Shown here: positions 1 through 12,283 of the stretch, piece by piece
Numbering within the stretch: the stretch's first letter is position 1
Layout: each line of letters opens with the position of its first letter
Program-made: the position numbers and the translations under genes
The notes under the pieces: generated by a model
What the model was told of the DNA's origin: nothing
The model's database searches: none
Seen by the model: the letters and a program-made list of their open reading frames with translations, nothing else
Source of the DNA: Terfezia claveryi
Taxonomy: Eukaryota; Ascomycota; Pezizomycetes; Pezizales; Pezizaceae
Direction: 5' to 3'
Assembly (NCBI GenBank): GCA_015179025.1
Contig: WHUX01000001.1
Span: 496,001-560,000, forward strand
Length of the DNA: 64,000 nucleotides

Positions 1-370
1 CCGATTCATCAAATAGCACGTGGTGGCGGCGAGTAAGCAAGGTCTCCTGACCTGATGAATGGACAAACCCTGGGATTGAACTAGGTAGGGTAGGGGTAGA
101 AGGCTCCGTGGGAGATGGAAGATGAGATCTATCCGCGGTACTCGCGATGGGAAGCTCCATGCTTGTTGGCAGTCGGAAGATTTTCTTTTTGGATTGTGGA
201 GGTCGAAACGGTGGAGTAGTTGTAAGGAATAAGTACTCTACCTACCTAGGTAGTGTGGGCATGTTGCCACGATGTAGGATGCAATGCCCATCATTCTCAT
301 GGGGTACATAAGTTTCTCTCTTCTCTCGCTCGCTTAAGTATATTGCGCTGTCTATAAATCCACATCTTGG

Positions 371-380
371 TACGGAGTAC
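371..380. repeat. palindromic 10-mer TACGGAGTAC
   Basis: Exact copy of a 10-base word found three times in the window (371, 5807, and reversed at 39582). About 0.1 copy would be expected by chance in 64 kb. Its function is unknown. Confidence 0.5.
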
Positions 381-3300
381 ATCCCCACATACATGTTGGA
401 AAGGGAAAATCACCCTGCAAGACGTGCTGTCCTTTAGCCTTCCCCACGCATTACCAGATCGCGCAGGCAGGTAGGCCTGGGGCCGGGTGGGTTCGAAATT
501 ACAATTGACTGCCTTGCACAATTAGCACTACAGAGGTGGCCGGGGAAAGAGCGCACATGACCATTGGAGAATGCTAGGTCGGGATGAATCGGAGGAGCCG
601 AGACGAACAAGTCATCGGATGGTCGCGGTGCAATGTTCGGGGGATTCAGGGACTGGAGGTCCTTCAATCCACGTTCCAGTCCCAATTGAGCATTCTGCCT
701 AGGCTGTGCCTGCATCAAGTATGCCTTTGTAGACCAGACAGTGACATGCAGTGCTGTCATCGGATGCTCTCCGTTCTGCCTGTCCTGTTCTTCTTCCTGT
801 CCGGTCATATCACGTCCCACCACAAGGAACTATCAAGGATCTAATGTTAGGTAACTACTACCTCCCATTCCAACATACCGTAACCGATCAGATCCAAATC
901 TATCATCTATCACATCTCAGATTTCCACTTGGAGGTCATAGCTTTAATACATTTCTCGGAGCTGTTCCTAGTAAATGCCCTTGCTACTCAAGAGTTTAGT
1001 CCCAGCATCCCGTACCAGACTTTTGGTTCCCGCAGCTTCGGATCTCAGAGTGGATAGCAGCTAATGAAAATCTGTCAGGGTTAAGGTAAAGTGGCTATCC
1101 CAGATATTAGCATTTGGCATTGACATCTCCGTTCCACGGAGACGGTCACGGGTTGTGAATCAGACTGGGTAGCCAGATGCTTTTAATGGGTATCAGTTTC
1201 CTGTTGGAGTAATCCTAGTAACCTAACGGGAAAATGAGATGTAATTATTTTTACGTGACCCAAAATACCGGTTAAAAGCCCCGTGCACGAAGTACAAGCA
1301 AGCAGAATACTTTTGCGTACCGCCCTAACGTGTGGGGGGCAATATTCCCAAGTCTGCGGGCGCTGAGCTCGAGCTCGCCGTGGCCCTCCTCGAGTTCACG
1401 GATCCGGCAGGGGCTTGAGTGACTGTGATTGTGGCTCTACCGAAAAACAAACTCTTGATATTTGAGAAACCTCTCCATTTCTTTAAAGACGCGAGTGAAT
1501 GTCTCAGGAAATAGCTTCAATTCAGTGTACCACGGTGCTGGAACCCCCACATCTCGAAGAGCACCTATTTTGTTTAGTTTGCCCGGAAATTTGGGTCCGT
1601 ATGAACCCTGGGGACCTTCCGAAGACACCGCGCTCCCAGAAATTGGAAATAGGCATTGCATAATTCCAATACGTCCCGACCCCAGAATGAGCAGCGGAGG
1701 GCAATCAATCTGTGCACCGTATGAGAGTGGTTGTCGTCTGGGTAGTCGTAGTACCATGCGGTAAACTCTCAAGTGGTTTGATGCATATGTACGCAGAAAT
1801 GCCCGGAAAGAACACGTGACATGCATGATGCCCTATACAATAGAAATTAAATAAAATTAACAAAATCAACAAAATTAAATAGACTCAAATTCATAACAAG
1901 GCTTGAGTGCTTCTCAAACCCACATGCCAACGATCAACGTGGATGGTGCTAGATACCTCGGCTCGATTGTCAATTCAGGCAGTCCATCAGCCTAGATGCC
2001 TTGACTCCACTTTTCGCCAGGCCCCGCACGAAGCTTATGCCAAATCTAACTCACGCGGATATTGCTCAGGAAGGTAGAGTTATTAGAGTACGCAATTACC
2101 CAGTGCCGGCTAATTTGGCGAGTGCATTGTTAGTAATGGACCAACAAAAATAATGAGGACTCACTCATGAACTTTTGTACATATGTATCAGATAAACCAA
2201 AGCCACGGTCCGAAGCCTCTTGGCACGTGGCAACCACGGGGATAGCAGTGAGATATCGAATGGCAAATGCTGTGGTACAGCGACCATGTGACATTTCGTT
2301 ACTACTCCCGACCTATGACCAGCCCCGTTCTCGAACATATAGTAGTCCATTAGTGGTGTAGACCGCAAATTTGCATAGCGGGTCCTCCTAGTTGCCAGTA
2401 GCCCGCTGTTCCATCGTGATGGGCAATTCCAGATCCATGAGTCCTGACTCTAACGCTACCCACATATACATAGTCCCGTTGACTCTGCATGTGTCCATAA
2501 CGTGCCTTCCTCCTTTGCCCTCAAGATTCTCGGTTATGGCTACAACGATGCCTTCTAGAACCAGCATGACATGAGTTGGGCTCCGGTTAAAGCAAAGGGC
2601 TCATCAGCCGGTTTATGATGGAGATTTCCCTAATTTGACTCTTCCTAGCAATTTCCGTGACTGTGGTCACCGTTGGCGGTGGTGGATGGGGGAAGATCAA
2701 CGCCAAACTGGTACCAGATAAATTATCGCCGACGGCTGTTTCCACTTGGTAGGACCCCTGATATATTTGCCAGACACAACCTGGGAAGCAGGGCCCACAA
2801 TTGGGAGAAGATTAATCCTTCCCGGCCCCGGCCCACATGGTTCGGCTAGAGAGATTAATTGGCCCCCATTAGCCACCACACAGACAGTACTTAAGCGGGT
2901 ACAGCTCTTGGATAAAACGAACTTTGTAAAGTATTCCCCTCCCTAGCGCCCAGTTCCACGATTCGATATAACTAAATCGAGTTAGCCTCAGCGACGAGAA
3001 GCTCATATAAAGCCACACAAGTAAGTACGAGCTGGGCTATGGTTGCGGCTGTGCTCAACATATTTTTACTCCTAGGTTTGGGGCTCCATTCGATCTGTGG
3101 CTGATACTAAAATAGCCTCGGGCATGTGCGTTCGAATTGATGCCCCGCTCCATGGCTGTGGATATAGATCGCCTTATTGACTATACCGTATGCATGACGT
3201 TAGCGAAATGTCCAATCAATCTCGATTGCAATAATGTCACAAAAGCAACGTAGCGCAGAAATGTGAATCTGAGCCACAAATTGGGTATGTAACGTTGAAC

Positions 3301-3517
3301 AAAAGTACTAGACAAACCTAAGCTGTGGAGCTTCGGGTTTCGTCTGAGATGTTCAAAAAATTGTGTATGCCCCTGTTTCGTAGAGTTGAAGGTTTCGTAC
3401 TCGTATTCTCTAAATCACGAGATGCGATATTCTTGCCTTGCGAAATGCCTCGTACCTTACTGGACCAAGGGGCGAGGCGGTCACGTGAGCCTGTGTGAAT
3501 GAAGGCAGACATTGGAG

Positions 3518-3531
3518 TAGTCTGGTTGGCA
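3518..3531 (+). repeat. dispersed 14-mer TAGTCTGGTTGGCA
   Basis: Exact copy of a 14-base word that recurs at 6959, 21753 (reverse), 39364 and 51382, with near-copies elsewhere. The next bases are CGA, similar to other copies (C, then A or G, then A). No inverted partner was found nearby, so this looks like a solitary end of a decayed element. Confidence 0.6.
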
Positions 3532-5216
3532 CGATTGCATAGTCTCGCTATGGTAATCAGAATGCACTCATATACCAGGCTTGGGGCTTGCATAGCACAC
3601 CGTATTTCGCAATCTTCTATGGAATACGGATCTGGTTCCTAGCCACCGGTTTTCCGGTATCAGCCAATAAGAGAAAGGGTGGGTATGGCCGCGGGTAAAT
3701 CCCACGCCATCACTTAAACAAGCACTGCCGAAGACCATTTGTGGCACATTGCGGCAGCCAAGCCTTCTAGTGGTGCCCATACTGGGTTACCCCTGTGAGT
3801 CCGCCAGCGCGTCTCACCTGCCAACGAATCACAGGAAAGGACAAGCGAGGTTCCGGGGAATCCAACTTACCCGTGAATGAACCCAAGTACCAAACGGTCG
3901 GTACCGCAATTCAAACGAATATCTGCCGGAGAAGCGTTATACCCTTCTTAAGCTGGGAAATTGGGATTCATGCCAAAATTGGCTAGGCGCCAAGTTCATG
4001 GGTGATTGTCAGAGCGGTGCCGCAGTGACAAGCCATGGCGAAAGAGCTGGTAAATTATGTTGGCTCCAGAGCAAAGTATCATCCCCATGATCAGCCACCT
4101 GGTAAATCGAGCTGCATTGACATTGCATTCGGGCCATCGTCAATCATTGTACATAGTTCTTGATTCGAATGCAGGTTGATCAGGTAGACCGTGACTATAT
4201 CTGGGGTGCGAAACGACACTTCATACTCTACCAACCTCATTTCGATGCATGAAGCTAACCATAGCAGTCTGAACACGAGGAGTGTACTGTATATATCCTC
4301 CCTACGTGGCGTGACAAGCCAATTATTCCAAGAGCTACGATCACCTATGCAGGTGGGATTTGAAGTTATGAACTCCTTCGCGTCATGTGGGCCGACCAAC
4401 ATGATCCAGAAAAAAATTGGCCATACAAGCTTTGACAGTATTGCTCGATACCGCTTAGCAACGCCCGCTCCGGGAGTGAATTGAAGATCTTATCCCGGCC
4501 GAGAATCGCATTAGACACGGGAGGTTGATGCACCAAATCATGTCCAACAGGTTGTGACAGCCTCTGAATTCTATATGGGATCTTGACATCGAGTTTTTCT
4601 GCTTGGTGATCTTATCCCCCTATTTGCTAGACTTTATGAAGCACCAGAATGCCCGTGTCGTGACAAAGTTCATCTACCCCGGATTTTAAAACCGCTCAGT
4701 ATGTGCGTTCTGACAGACCAATTGTAAACTCGTAGCTGCAGCTGGAACGTTTGACTTAAGGGTTGATTATCGAATGACATCTCGCCAATGATAGCAGTCT
4801 GTCCTCTCACCGTAAGATTCTGTGCCAATTACCCCACCCTGCAGCCCAGTTATGTGGCTCCTTTTCGTTCCTCGGCGGTAGGCAGAAAAGTGTTCTATCA
4901 GCGGCGCAAGCTGCGCTTAAGTAGATAGTGTGCTTACAGCTCCCATCTTAGAGCACCATTTGGACCAAGGTTTCAGATTTCGTGTGAAGATGCCCAAAGC
5001 GGAAGCATGATACCTTAAGTTACTTATGTAGTCTCGTTGCACGTACTTATTGCAATGCTGAAATGGGCACTACTCTAACAACACATCAGCACGAGACAAA
5101 GTCCAACAACAACACTGCGCGCGTGGGGGAGCGCAACCGCCAACTAGCAAGTACCGAATAATCTCGCGAATTAGCCCCGTGAGTGAAAACTCCCACACCA
5201 GTTACCCCACTGAACA

Positions 5217-5299
5217 AAAAGGCATGCGAAATCTGCTCTTATTCGCCAGATAATTCGAAAAGGCATGCGAAATCTGCTCTTATTCGCCAGATAATTCGA
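5217..5299. repeat. 41-base tandem duplication
   Basis: The segment beginning AAAAGGCATGCGAAATCTGC is repeated exactly with a period of 41 bases (GGCATGCG at 5221 and again at 5262). It lies in non-coding DNA. The perfect identity suggests a recent local duplication or an assembly artefact. Confidence 0.85.
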
Positions 5300-5806
5300 G
5301 ATTTGGTTGGGCACATGGTGCCTGATTGGGCGTTCTTCCCAAATGCATTATGCACGTTGTCGCGTCTATGAATCATGACCGGATTCACAAACAATACTAT
5401 TGTTTTTGTAAACTTGGTCGTCGGGGAGTAAAAAAGTGACGACTGAATGTAATGCATATAATTTGATTAAACTCCGAGCTGATCCGAACATCAAATATCG
5501 CACCTGAACTCCAACAACGGCCAAATGATAACCTGGTTTCGAGCTTTCCTCGCTGCATGGCTGGGTATATCAGAAGTTCTATTACAAGGGTCCAACCAAC
5601 AACTGCCGGCGCATCAGAGAGGCAAAGCAATAGAGTAGTGTTGCTCTCATACCAGTGTCAATGCACCTGCTTTGGCTTCCTGATACAACTCAATTGCCGG
5701 TTGAAACTTGGTCAGTACTATCATCTCTAGGAAACATTCACTGCGTTCCTGAACCTCGTGAAACCTCCAGGGTGTGAGAGGTGGCACAAAAGGGTCATGT
5801 GCCTTG

Positions 5807-5816
5807 TACGGAGTAC
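5807..5816. repeat. palindromic 10-mer TACGGAGTAC
   Basis: Second exact copy of the 10-base word also present at 371 and, reversed, at 39582. Confidence 0.5.
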
Positions 5817-5906
5817 ATTCAAGCGAAAAATTGCCGAGCGATATACGGATACACCTGGGACTAATACTATAGAGAGATTGGATGTATCAGCGGCAACTGC
5901 TTATTG

Positions 5907-5920
5907 TAGTCTGGTTGGCT
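5907..5920 (+). repeat. dispersed 14-mer, one-base variant
   Basis: TAGTCTGGTTGGCT, differing from the common form only in the last base. No inverted partner was seen in the neighbourhood. It lies about 100 bases from the decayed gene at 6018-6850. Confidence 0.5.
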
Positions 5921-6017
5921 TATAGATAATACTTTGTTTCCCCTTTTGGAAGGTTCAAGTCACAAGAAGCCTTCTAGAAAAAGAACTCGAGACTGAAGCA
6001 ACTGACATCCACGACAA

Positions 6018-6850
6018 TTAGTAGGAAAGTAACTCAAATATTTTTCCGAGTATGATCCTTAATCCCTCCTTCGTTGCTCCGTTATCCCCTTTACCCTCCA
6101 TAACTAAGTTCTGTAGATCTCTCTCGACTGCATCATCTAAGTTCCGGGTAAAAATCCAGGTTAGGTAGTTGGTGACAATCCCATATACGGAGCTCAAAGA
6201 TTCAATGTCGGCAACAGCCTCACAGCCCAAAAGACCCTGGGCGAGACTTAGTTACACCTCGTCAGTTGGTGATGTAGACAGCATGGGTATGTATTATTGT
6301 ACCTTGATCGAAGTCATCCTTCTTTGCTTCCTTTCCGGAGATAATTTTCCCATGGCCCTTGCTAGCGAAAATGAGGTAATTATACAAGCTATCTAAGATA
6401 TCTTCGGGAATAGGCTTCGGCTCAATAATGACATCTTTCATAACCCGTTCGTAAAGAGGTTCTATATATTTCCAAGAGACATAGGAATATCCGGTCTATC
6501 CCCCTCCGTCAGTCATGGTTTTTGCCTTTTTGTTGTGGTTTAAGATTGGGTATATGTCTGCCCATCGTTTCCGCCTAGCTGCACTTGGGTGTTGGGGAAT
6601 CACGATAGCTTGAAGGCATTGCATCAGCATAAGACATTGGTTGTGGTAGAGGAAACTTGCCTTGTGGCTTCGTCAAATACTCGCTGCATAATTGTACATG
6701 ATGCACCAAATGACAATTTGAAAGAAGGTTTCTCAAACTTTTCTTCAGTCAGACTCGGCCTGAGACTTGATTTTGCCAGATGTGTCAATGTCCTCTTGTT
6801 CCAAATCGTATTCTTCGGTGTTGGCTTCGAGAACACTTTTCACATGAACT
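6018..6850 (-). pseudogene. decayed gene resembling a Crinkler-associated PD-(D/E)XK-like protein
   Basis: Three minus-strand blocks in different frames read like one protein. The first is at about 6836-6624 (contains FGASCTIMQRVF). The second is at about 6530-6300 (IEPLYERVMKDV, EPKPIPEDILDSL, then EAKKDDFDQ). The third is at 6240-6018 (LLGCEAVADIE, VYGIVTNYLTW, ending at TAA 6018-6020). From memory of the family, E-A-K-K-D-D followed by LLGCE and VYGIVTN is typical of uncharacterised fungal and oomycete proteins tied to Crinkler (CR) effectors. Their E-x-K motif suits a restriction-endonuclease fold. The frame changes between blocks, a stop lies just before the second block, and the motif between SGKEAK and KKDDFDQ seems shortened by a deletion. 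A minus-strand segment further upstream (to about 7028) may be its 5' part but contains the dispersed 14-mer. The family assignment is from recall and unconfirmed. Confidence 0.45.
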
Positions 6851-6958
6851 CGTTCCCACTGCCGGAGATTTTGGGGGTGTCAAAGGTGGTCTGCCCGTTT
6901 CTCCACTTTTTTTGTCCTTTGGGCACGAGTGTGAAGGTGGTAGGTTTTAAATACATAC

Positions 6959-6972
6959 TAGTCTGGTTGGCA
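6959..6972 (+). repeat. dispersed 14-mer TAGTCTGGTTGGCA
   Basis: Exact copy, followed by CAATCCC, similar to the continuation at 39364 (CAACAGC). It lies next to the upstream edge of the decayed gene ending at 6850. Confidence 0.6.
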
Positions 6973-7035
6973 CAATCCCTCCAGGCTCCAATTCCTGAAT
7001 CATTACAAGGAACGCCACCATACATCAAAATTTAA

Positions 7036-10000
7036 AGGTGTAGGTTTAGCAATTGATACTGTTGAAATACACGAGAAACCGGGAATGTCTTCAGTTTCCC
7101 ATGCCTGTTGCTTGGCCAGCTTGAGCCCAGCTATAACTGGCAGCTGCATTTATCCACCATCTACCCAAATTCTTGTAATAGAACAGAAAGACAACGGAAG
7201 CTCAAGCAATATAGGGCAGATGTGAGCATTCAATTGTGACAGCCTTTAGGTTCCTTGTGGCTGCCAACCATATTCTGGCTAAATTTCCACGTTCCTATAT
7301 TCTTTCCTCTACAGAAGGAATCCACGGGGCTTGTGGCATAACAGCCGATAAGGCTGTTTGAGAGCACCTAGTAGCAATTGTGCCACGGATGTTGGACGAG
7401 GATATTTAATCGTCCGGTTACCATAGTAGTCAGAGACATGTATATCCCGCTTTCGAGGCCTGGGCCGTTAGCCATATGGAACTCCTGGGAAGGGTCCTTG
7501 CAATTATCCAAACCGTTGACTGCCGGAACTTGTGCAACTTAAGCCACACGATATCCTAGCGTGAAGCCTACTAGAAGGCTTAGAAGCTCATCTGCTCGGC
7601 AATTTACCCCAGCTAGAACAGCCGGGTCCCCAATTTCTCCCTGAAATTTCTGCCATTTCCCTCGTAGCATCAAGACCGAGGCGTATATTAGTGTTGTGAG
7701 GGGAGACCCACTGGGATGGCTACTGAGTAGTCGGGAAGGAACGGCATAGTCTCCCTGGCAGCACGTGTCTACCTCTTGTTCTGGGGTAAGGCATTGGTCC
7801 CGATGACTTGGCTGAAGTGATGTGATGACATCTAGCATGAACAACGACGCAGGAGCAACGCAGGCGGACCGCGATACCCCATGGAAGGTTCCGCTTTCGC
7901 AAGTAAGCATACTGAAAGGTTGAGAGTACCCCATGATAACTTGATATCTCTGAGCCAGGTTCGAACTTATGGTGCGTGGATGATGGAGATCCTCCCCACA
8001 ATACGGGATACACTAAGTCCTGGACTAACCTGACTGCCCAAATAAAGCCAAAGGTCATGTAAACGCTTTTGACAACGCATCGCTCACGGTATCCCGCTAT
8101 ATCACGATCTTGGTTTCCTCTCCTGTACCACACTCCTCCGGTCACAAGGGCTCAAATCTGGCGGTCGCATCACGGTAGCTGGGATTCCTCCGGGTTGCAA
8201 TTTACCGGTAGGACCCGTTTCGTGGTTACTGGAGTATCTGCCGTAGCATTAGCCTGTGTTTGGTAGGTCAACTATTCTTCGGAGGCGCTAGCGGATGCTT
8301 CACATGCACTCGACACAGTTACTCCAGAACTCCGACTGAAGACTTACCGGTATGGCTGGCTGGAATACCGAAGGCTGGCAGGGCCCCGGGATTATGAGCA
8401 TCCAGGGCTCACGGCTCAGGTCATTCGACCCTTTGCATACCGTATTATATACAGTGGAAGAGCATATGGGATCCACAAATTTCAAGACCACAGGCTTTAT
8501 TTAGTCACAAGGCTGCACGTGCGATTCAGCTGCTGTAATAACATCGGCATGGGCATACCCTATTTGCAGAGCATATATGTGAATCAAACGATTCTCGGTG
8601 GTCAGATGTGGGGAAGTAGTCTACTGGCTGACAAAAATACTTGGGTCCGAGAAAGTCACGCTGACCGTTCGAAAAAAGAAACCATGGCATCTGTATTGGA
8701 CAGAAGCAAATATGTTTAGGACTCATCGTAGGATGGCCAACACAGCACTGGTTACCAATGCTTAGAATTTCAAGGAGCAAGGGTATACGATGGAAATACA
8801 TTTCTAGAGACGGACAATAAGGAAAAATAATCGGGGGCTTTGGATTGGGTGAGCGAAAGTGATGTGAGCTTTATTCATCACCGGAACGTCATTAAGCTTA
8901 AGAAAAAGATGCAACACATGATTGCTATGCTATGGCCTGGAACAGGAAGGCATAACGGAAAGGGAAGAGTGCATACTAGTGATTGGTTGCTTTTTCGTAT
9001 TTGGGGGGCAGTGTCAGCTGAAAGGGAATATGCACTGCGCCAAATTAACCGGCGGATTCGCGCCTATTCACAATGGCACCTAGTTATGCACCGGACAATC
9101 CTATTGCATGAAAGTACTCCATGTCAACAAATCTGGAAATCAACGTGCTTAGAGTTAATGGATATAGGGAGTAATGTTTTTGGCAGTTTGGGTTTCGCCG
9201 TATTGAAGGTCTAATGGGTAATATGCTATATTTCACTTATTTCTATGTCGCCGTTGAGGCGGCATATGTCTGGTTTGAAATTTTGTGGGAGACATCGGTC
9301 TTGATTGCAAATGAGAAGGAATATGGAAACACATACACTGCTGTAATTTGTTTGACGGTTTTGTTTCTTTTTTCTCCACCCTAGGTACCCCACGCATTTT
9401 CTGAGTCCATACCAAACCAACATCAACAAACGCGATCAGCGTTTCCGCCCAATGAATGCAATATGCAATAGAGGCTCATTTCACGAGAAATATGCGGGTG
9501 AACCACTGAGAGAGGGTGGAAGCAGTGATGGGGGCGGGGGCACTATTTGTTGGCTTGGTGATATCCAGATGGACCACGTACGCCCAACTGTCCTGTCCAT
9601 AGGGGGTTGCAAGCAGTCCCAATCCTTTGAAACCCCGATTCTCGCTACTGTAGCATAAGAATTATTTTTTGCATTCTCCATTCTCGAAAGTGCTGGTACC
9701 GGTGTTATCACCCTATGACTAGTTGTTGTTGGGGGAGGTTTTACCAGTACGGTTGGGATTTCCAAGGAGCTTCTGTACAACACAGCTCATACTGGTGACC
9801 ATTGGTGAACGAGCATCACGGTGGTTGGAAATGGACGGGCCTGCTACCCCCACTGCTATACGGCGTATTTCGGGGACCCAGCAGTAAGGACACACAGACT
9901 ACTCTATACGATGCCAGACCAGAGCAAAATGAGAGGACTCCAGGGACCAGGTCATTTATGGCGAGAGCAGTGTGAAAATTTACTGTCGCCCTGACCCTTT

Positions 10001-10760
10001 CCCGATATCCAGCTCTGGGGAGGGGAGGGGGGGAGGTACCGGTACCGGTACGCTCCGCTCTCGCACCCAATCCAACTGGCCGCGCAGGCTCGGGCAGCGG
10101 CTGGCAAGTGGTCGCGAGCGGGCATGGTGTTAGAATGCAAAATGCCCCAGCGGCGGAAGCTGAGCGAGCAGGTAAGTTTAGCAGAGAGCACAATAGCACA
10201 AATAGCACGGCTGCTCTGAGCGAAGAAGGGGGGGGCAAGCAAATCTCCCTCGCCCCTGGCCCCCAGACGCAGCCAGCTGCGAGAGACAGACAGGCACCAC
10301 CACCACCACGCACACCACCCAGCAGCCCGCACACCCCCGCTGCCCTTCGCAACAAGCAACAGAGCACCCACACCCACAAACCCACCACCCCGACCACCCA
10401 CACCCAAAATCAAAGCCCACCGTCACTTGCGCCCAAACAAGCTAAGCGGCTTGCCTGCAATTCACTCTCCCAGATCCCATAAGTATATCGTCGAATTCCG
10501 CCCCTCCATCCGGTCTCCAACCAGAAGGCCCACCCCAACAACACTGCTTGAGCTCTCCCCCAGAATAAATTCGTTTCTGTCGGCTCATTAGCTAGCAGTA
10601 CATATACCCCGGACCCACCACACACACACCACACCCCCCGGCACAACTGCAACTCCATTCTCATCGAGCTCACACCAAAGCACAATCTTGAAGAATTCAA
10701 GCATAAACAAAACACCTGGCCCTCTCCAACGCACCTTGCATCTCGACTTTACAGCTCAAG
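7036..10760. other. intergenic DNA and 5' flank of the GATA-like gene
   Basis: No gene is recognised from 7.0 to 10.0 kb. From about 10.0 kb the composition changes to C/A-rich simple sequence: CCGGTACCGGTACCGGTAC near 10040, CACCAC runs near 10295 and CACACA near 10620. This is typical of a long fungal promoter and 5' untranslated region upstream of the ATG at 10761. Open frames on both strands in this part follow the composition bias and are not supported as genes. Confidence 0.5.
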
Positions 10761-12283
10761 ATGCCTTCACGCTTAGCATCCCCTGTGCTCTCTGTGAGCA
10801 TCAACGACATTGCAAAGGTCGACACTACCAACGTGGACAACCTGTTCACAATGTGGACCAGTACGTTACTTTTCCACCGACTTGGCTTCTTTCAATGCTA
10901 ACTGGTGTCCGCTGCATAGTCTTCTCGAAATGTGCTGACTCCTTAGAGAATGGCCGACGACTGGAGAACTTGAGCTGGAGGCTGTGGAACAGGGAGACTT
11001 TTTGCTGTGAGACCGTGACCGAGGAGGAGACTACCAGCTCTGCGACAGTTCCAGCAGTGGAAGTCAAGTCAGTACGACGGGATTGCGATATTTCATATGC
11101 CGACATGCCACCGCTCTCAGAGAGTGTCGAGAGTATTACTTCCGACTGTGCCAATTCCACATCTTCACAATTTGAATCCCGAACAGAGTCCATTCACATT
11201 AAGGGAGCCAGGCCACACCTTATCCGACGAGAATCCAGCCGAGGACGAGAAAAGCATATGACCCCAGTGCATCTTGCAAAGTTGGTCGATGGAATGAAGA
11301 CAGATGACATCCTTACTCACAGGGCCCAGAGTGTCCCACCCAGCAAGGCACAGAAGATCGCTGCAACTCCCATCCAGACCAGTGCACCACAGCCACTTAC
11401 CATGGTGCCAACACAACCAGCAGCCGCTGAAGAAGAGACCCACAGCATTGTTAGAGGTTTCTCTCCAGCTCACATCTCATCATCGATCCGATCACACAGG
11501 GCTCAGCCAGAGCCCAAGAAGAAGCACATGTGGATTATCGGATCTACTTCTAGCGATGGATCTTCCTGCATGGAAGTGTACCCACAACAGCGAAAGCATG
11601 CTTCCTTCAAGGAGGAAGTTGTTACCAGAACTGTCGATGATGACGATGATGAGTACACCACTGAAGAGGAGATGGATGAGAGTGCCATTGATGATGATGA
11701 GTCCGATTGGGATTCCGTCAGCGACAGCATGTCCTCCAGCTACGAGCAGCGAAACATGTTCCAGCGTGTGGAAGAGTTGGCTCAACCAGAGCTTCCATCA
11801 CGTCGCTCCCTCCTCTCTACTCTTCTTTGCGAACCTAGCCGTGCTGCCATTCTTACCAATACTGGATCGCGATCGACACCTGCTTTGCGATCAAGAACCA
11901 CTACTCCCCAAGGCCCTTCAGCTGCACCTTCCCCATCTCAAAACTCCCCAACCTCACTCCTGGGTGGTCTTAAGATGACTGCAAGGCCAATAATAGCTAC
12001 CACTAACGTTCACCCACCCGCCCTTTCTCCTCGCACCACTCGCAGAAACATGCTTGCTACCGAGCTCACCGAATCCCTCAGACAGAACCTTATCTGGGAG
12101 CGTAACCAAAGGGACACTACTGCTCAAGCTGTCCTCAAGAGGAGGCACACCGCTCATACTGAGATGTCGAAATTGACTGAGTATCCTCAACTCAGCCACA
12201 TGCCTAGCAAGGATACCTCAAAGAACAACTCATGGAACCATTTTTTCGACGGCCTCAATGAGTATCACACCAAGGGTTGGTGA
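10761..12283 (+). CDS. GATA-like (AreA N-terminal type) / DUF3295 regulatory protein
   Basis: Two exons, 10761-10860 and 10920-12283, give 487 residues. The 59-base intron (GTACGT...TAG) sits inside the N-terminal domain and keeps it continuous. The start is the ATG giving MPSRLASPVLSVSIND. Residues about 24-65 form the GATA-like domain found at the N-terminus of AreA (PF08550): DNLFTMW, then FSKCADSLENGRRLENLSWR. The middle is Ser/Thr-rich with an acidic stretch (DDDDDEYTTEEEMDES) at about residues 280-310. The end is the DUF3295 signature: LSPRTTRRNMLATELTESLR, VLKRRHTA, NNSWNH and the terminal TKGW. Proteins with this pairing are conserved in filamentous fungi. A role in nitrogen or nutrient signalling is inferred from the AreA relation, not demonstrated. 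There is no DNA-binding zinc finger, so it is more likely a cofactor than a DNA-binding regulator. No close neighbour lies on either side. Confidence 0.93.

Larger units (their letters stand above)
1..6017. other. gene-poor intergenic DNA
   Basis: I see no credible gene here on either strand. The open frames are short, overlap on both strands and show no family motif. The stretch carries two copies of a dispersed 14-mer (3518 and 5907), two copies of the palindrome TACGGAGTAC (371 and 5807) and a 41-base tandem duplication at 5217-5299. No tRNA, rRNA or long terminal repeat was recognised. Confidence 0.5.

Noticed and set aside
5217..5301. CRISPR-like direct repeats
   Set aside because: Only two adjacent copies with no spacer, in a eukaryotic genome. 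This is a simple tandem duplication.
7950..7980. tRNA B-box-like GGTTCGAAC
   Set aside because: No matching A-box, acceptor stem or cloverleaf could be drawn around it.
8840..9214. 124-codon plus-strand frame
   Set aside because: Open frame with an ATG but no family I can recognise and no splice or neighbour support. Left uncalled.
9816..10482. Long overlapping frames on both strands (up to 195 codons)
   Set aside because: They follow the C/A-rich leader of the GATA-like gene and are made of simple-sequence residues (Cys/Gly/Val or Pro/Thr/His).
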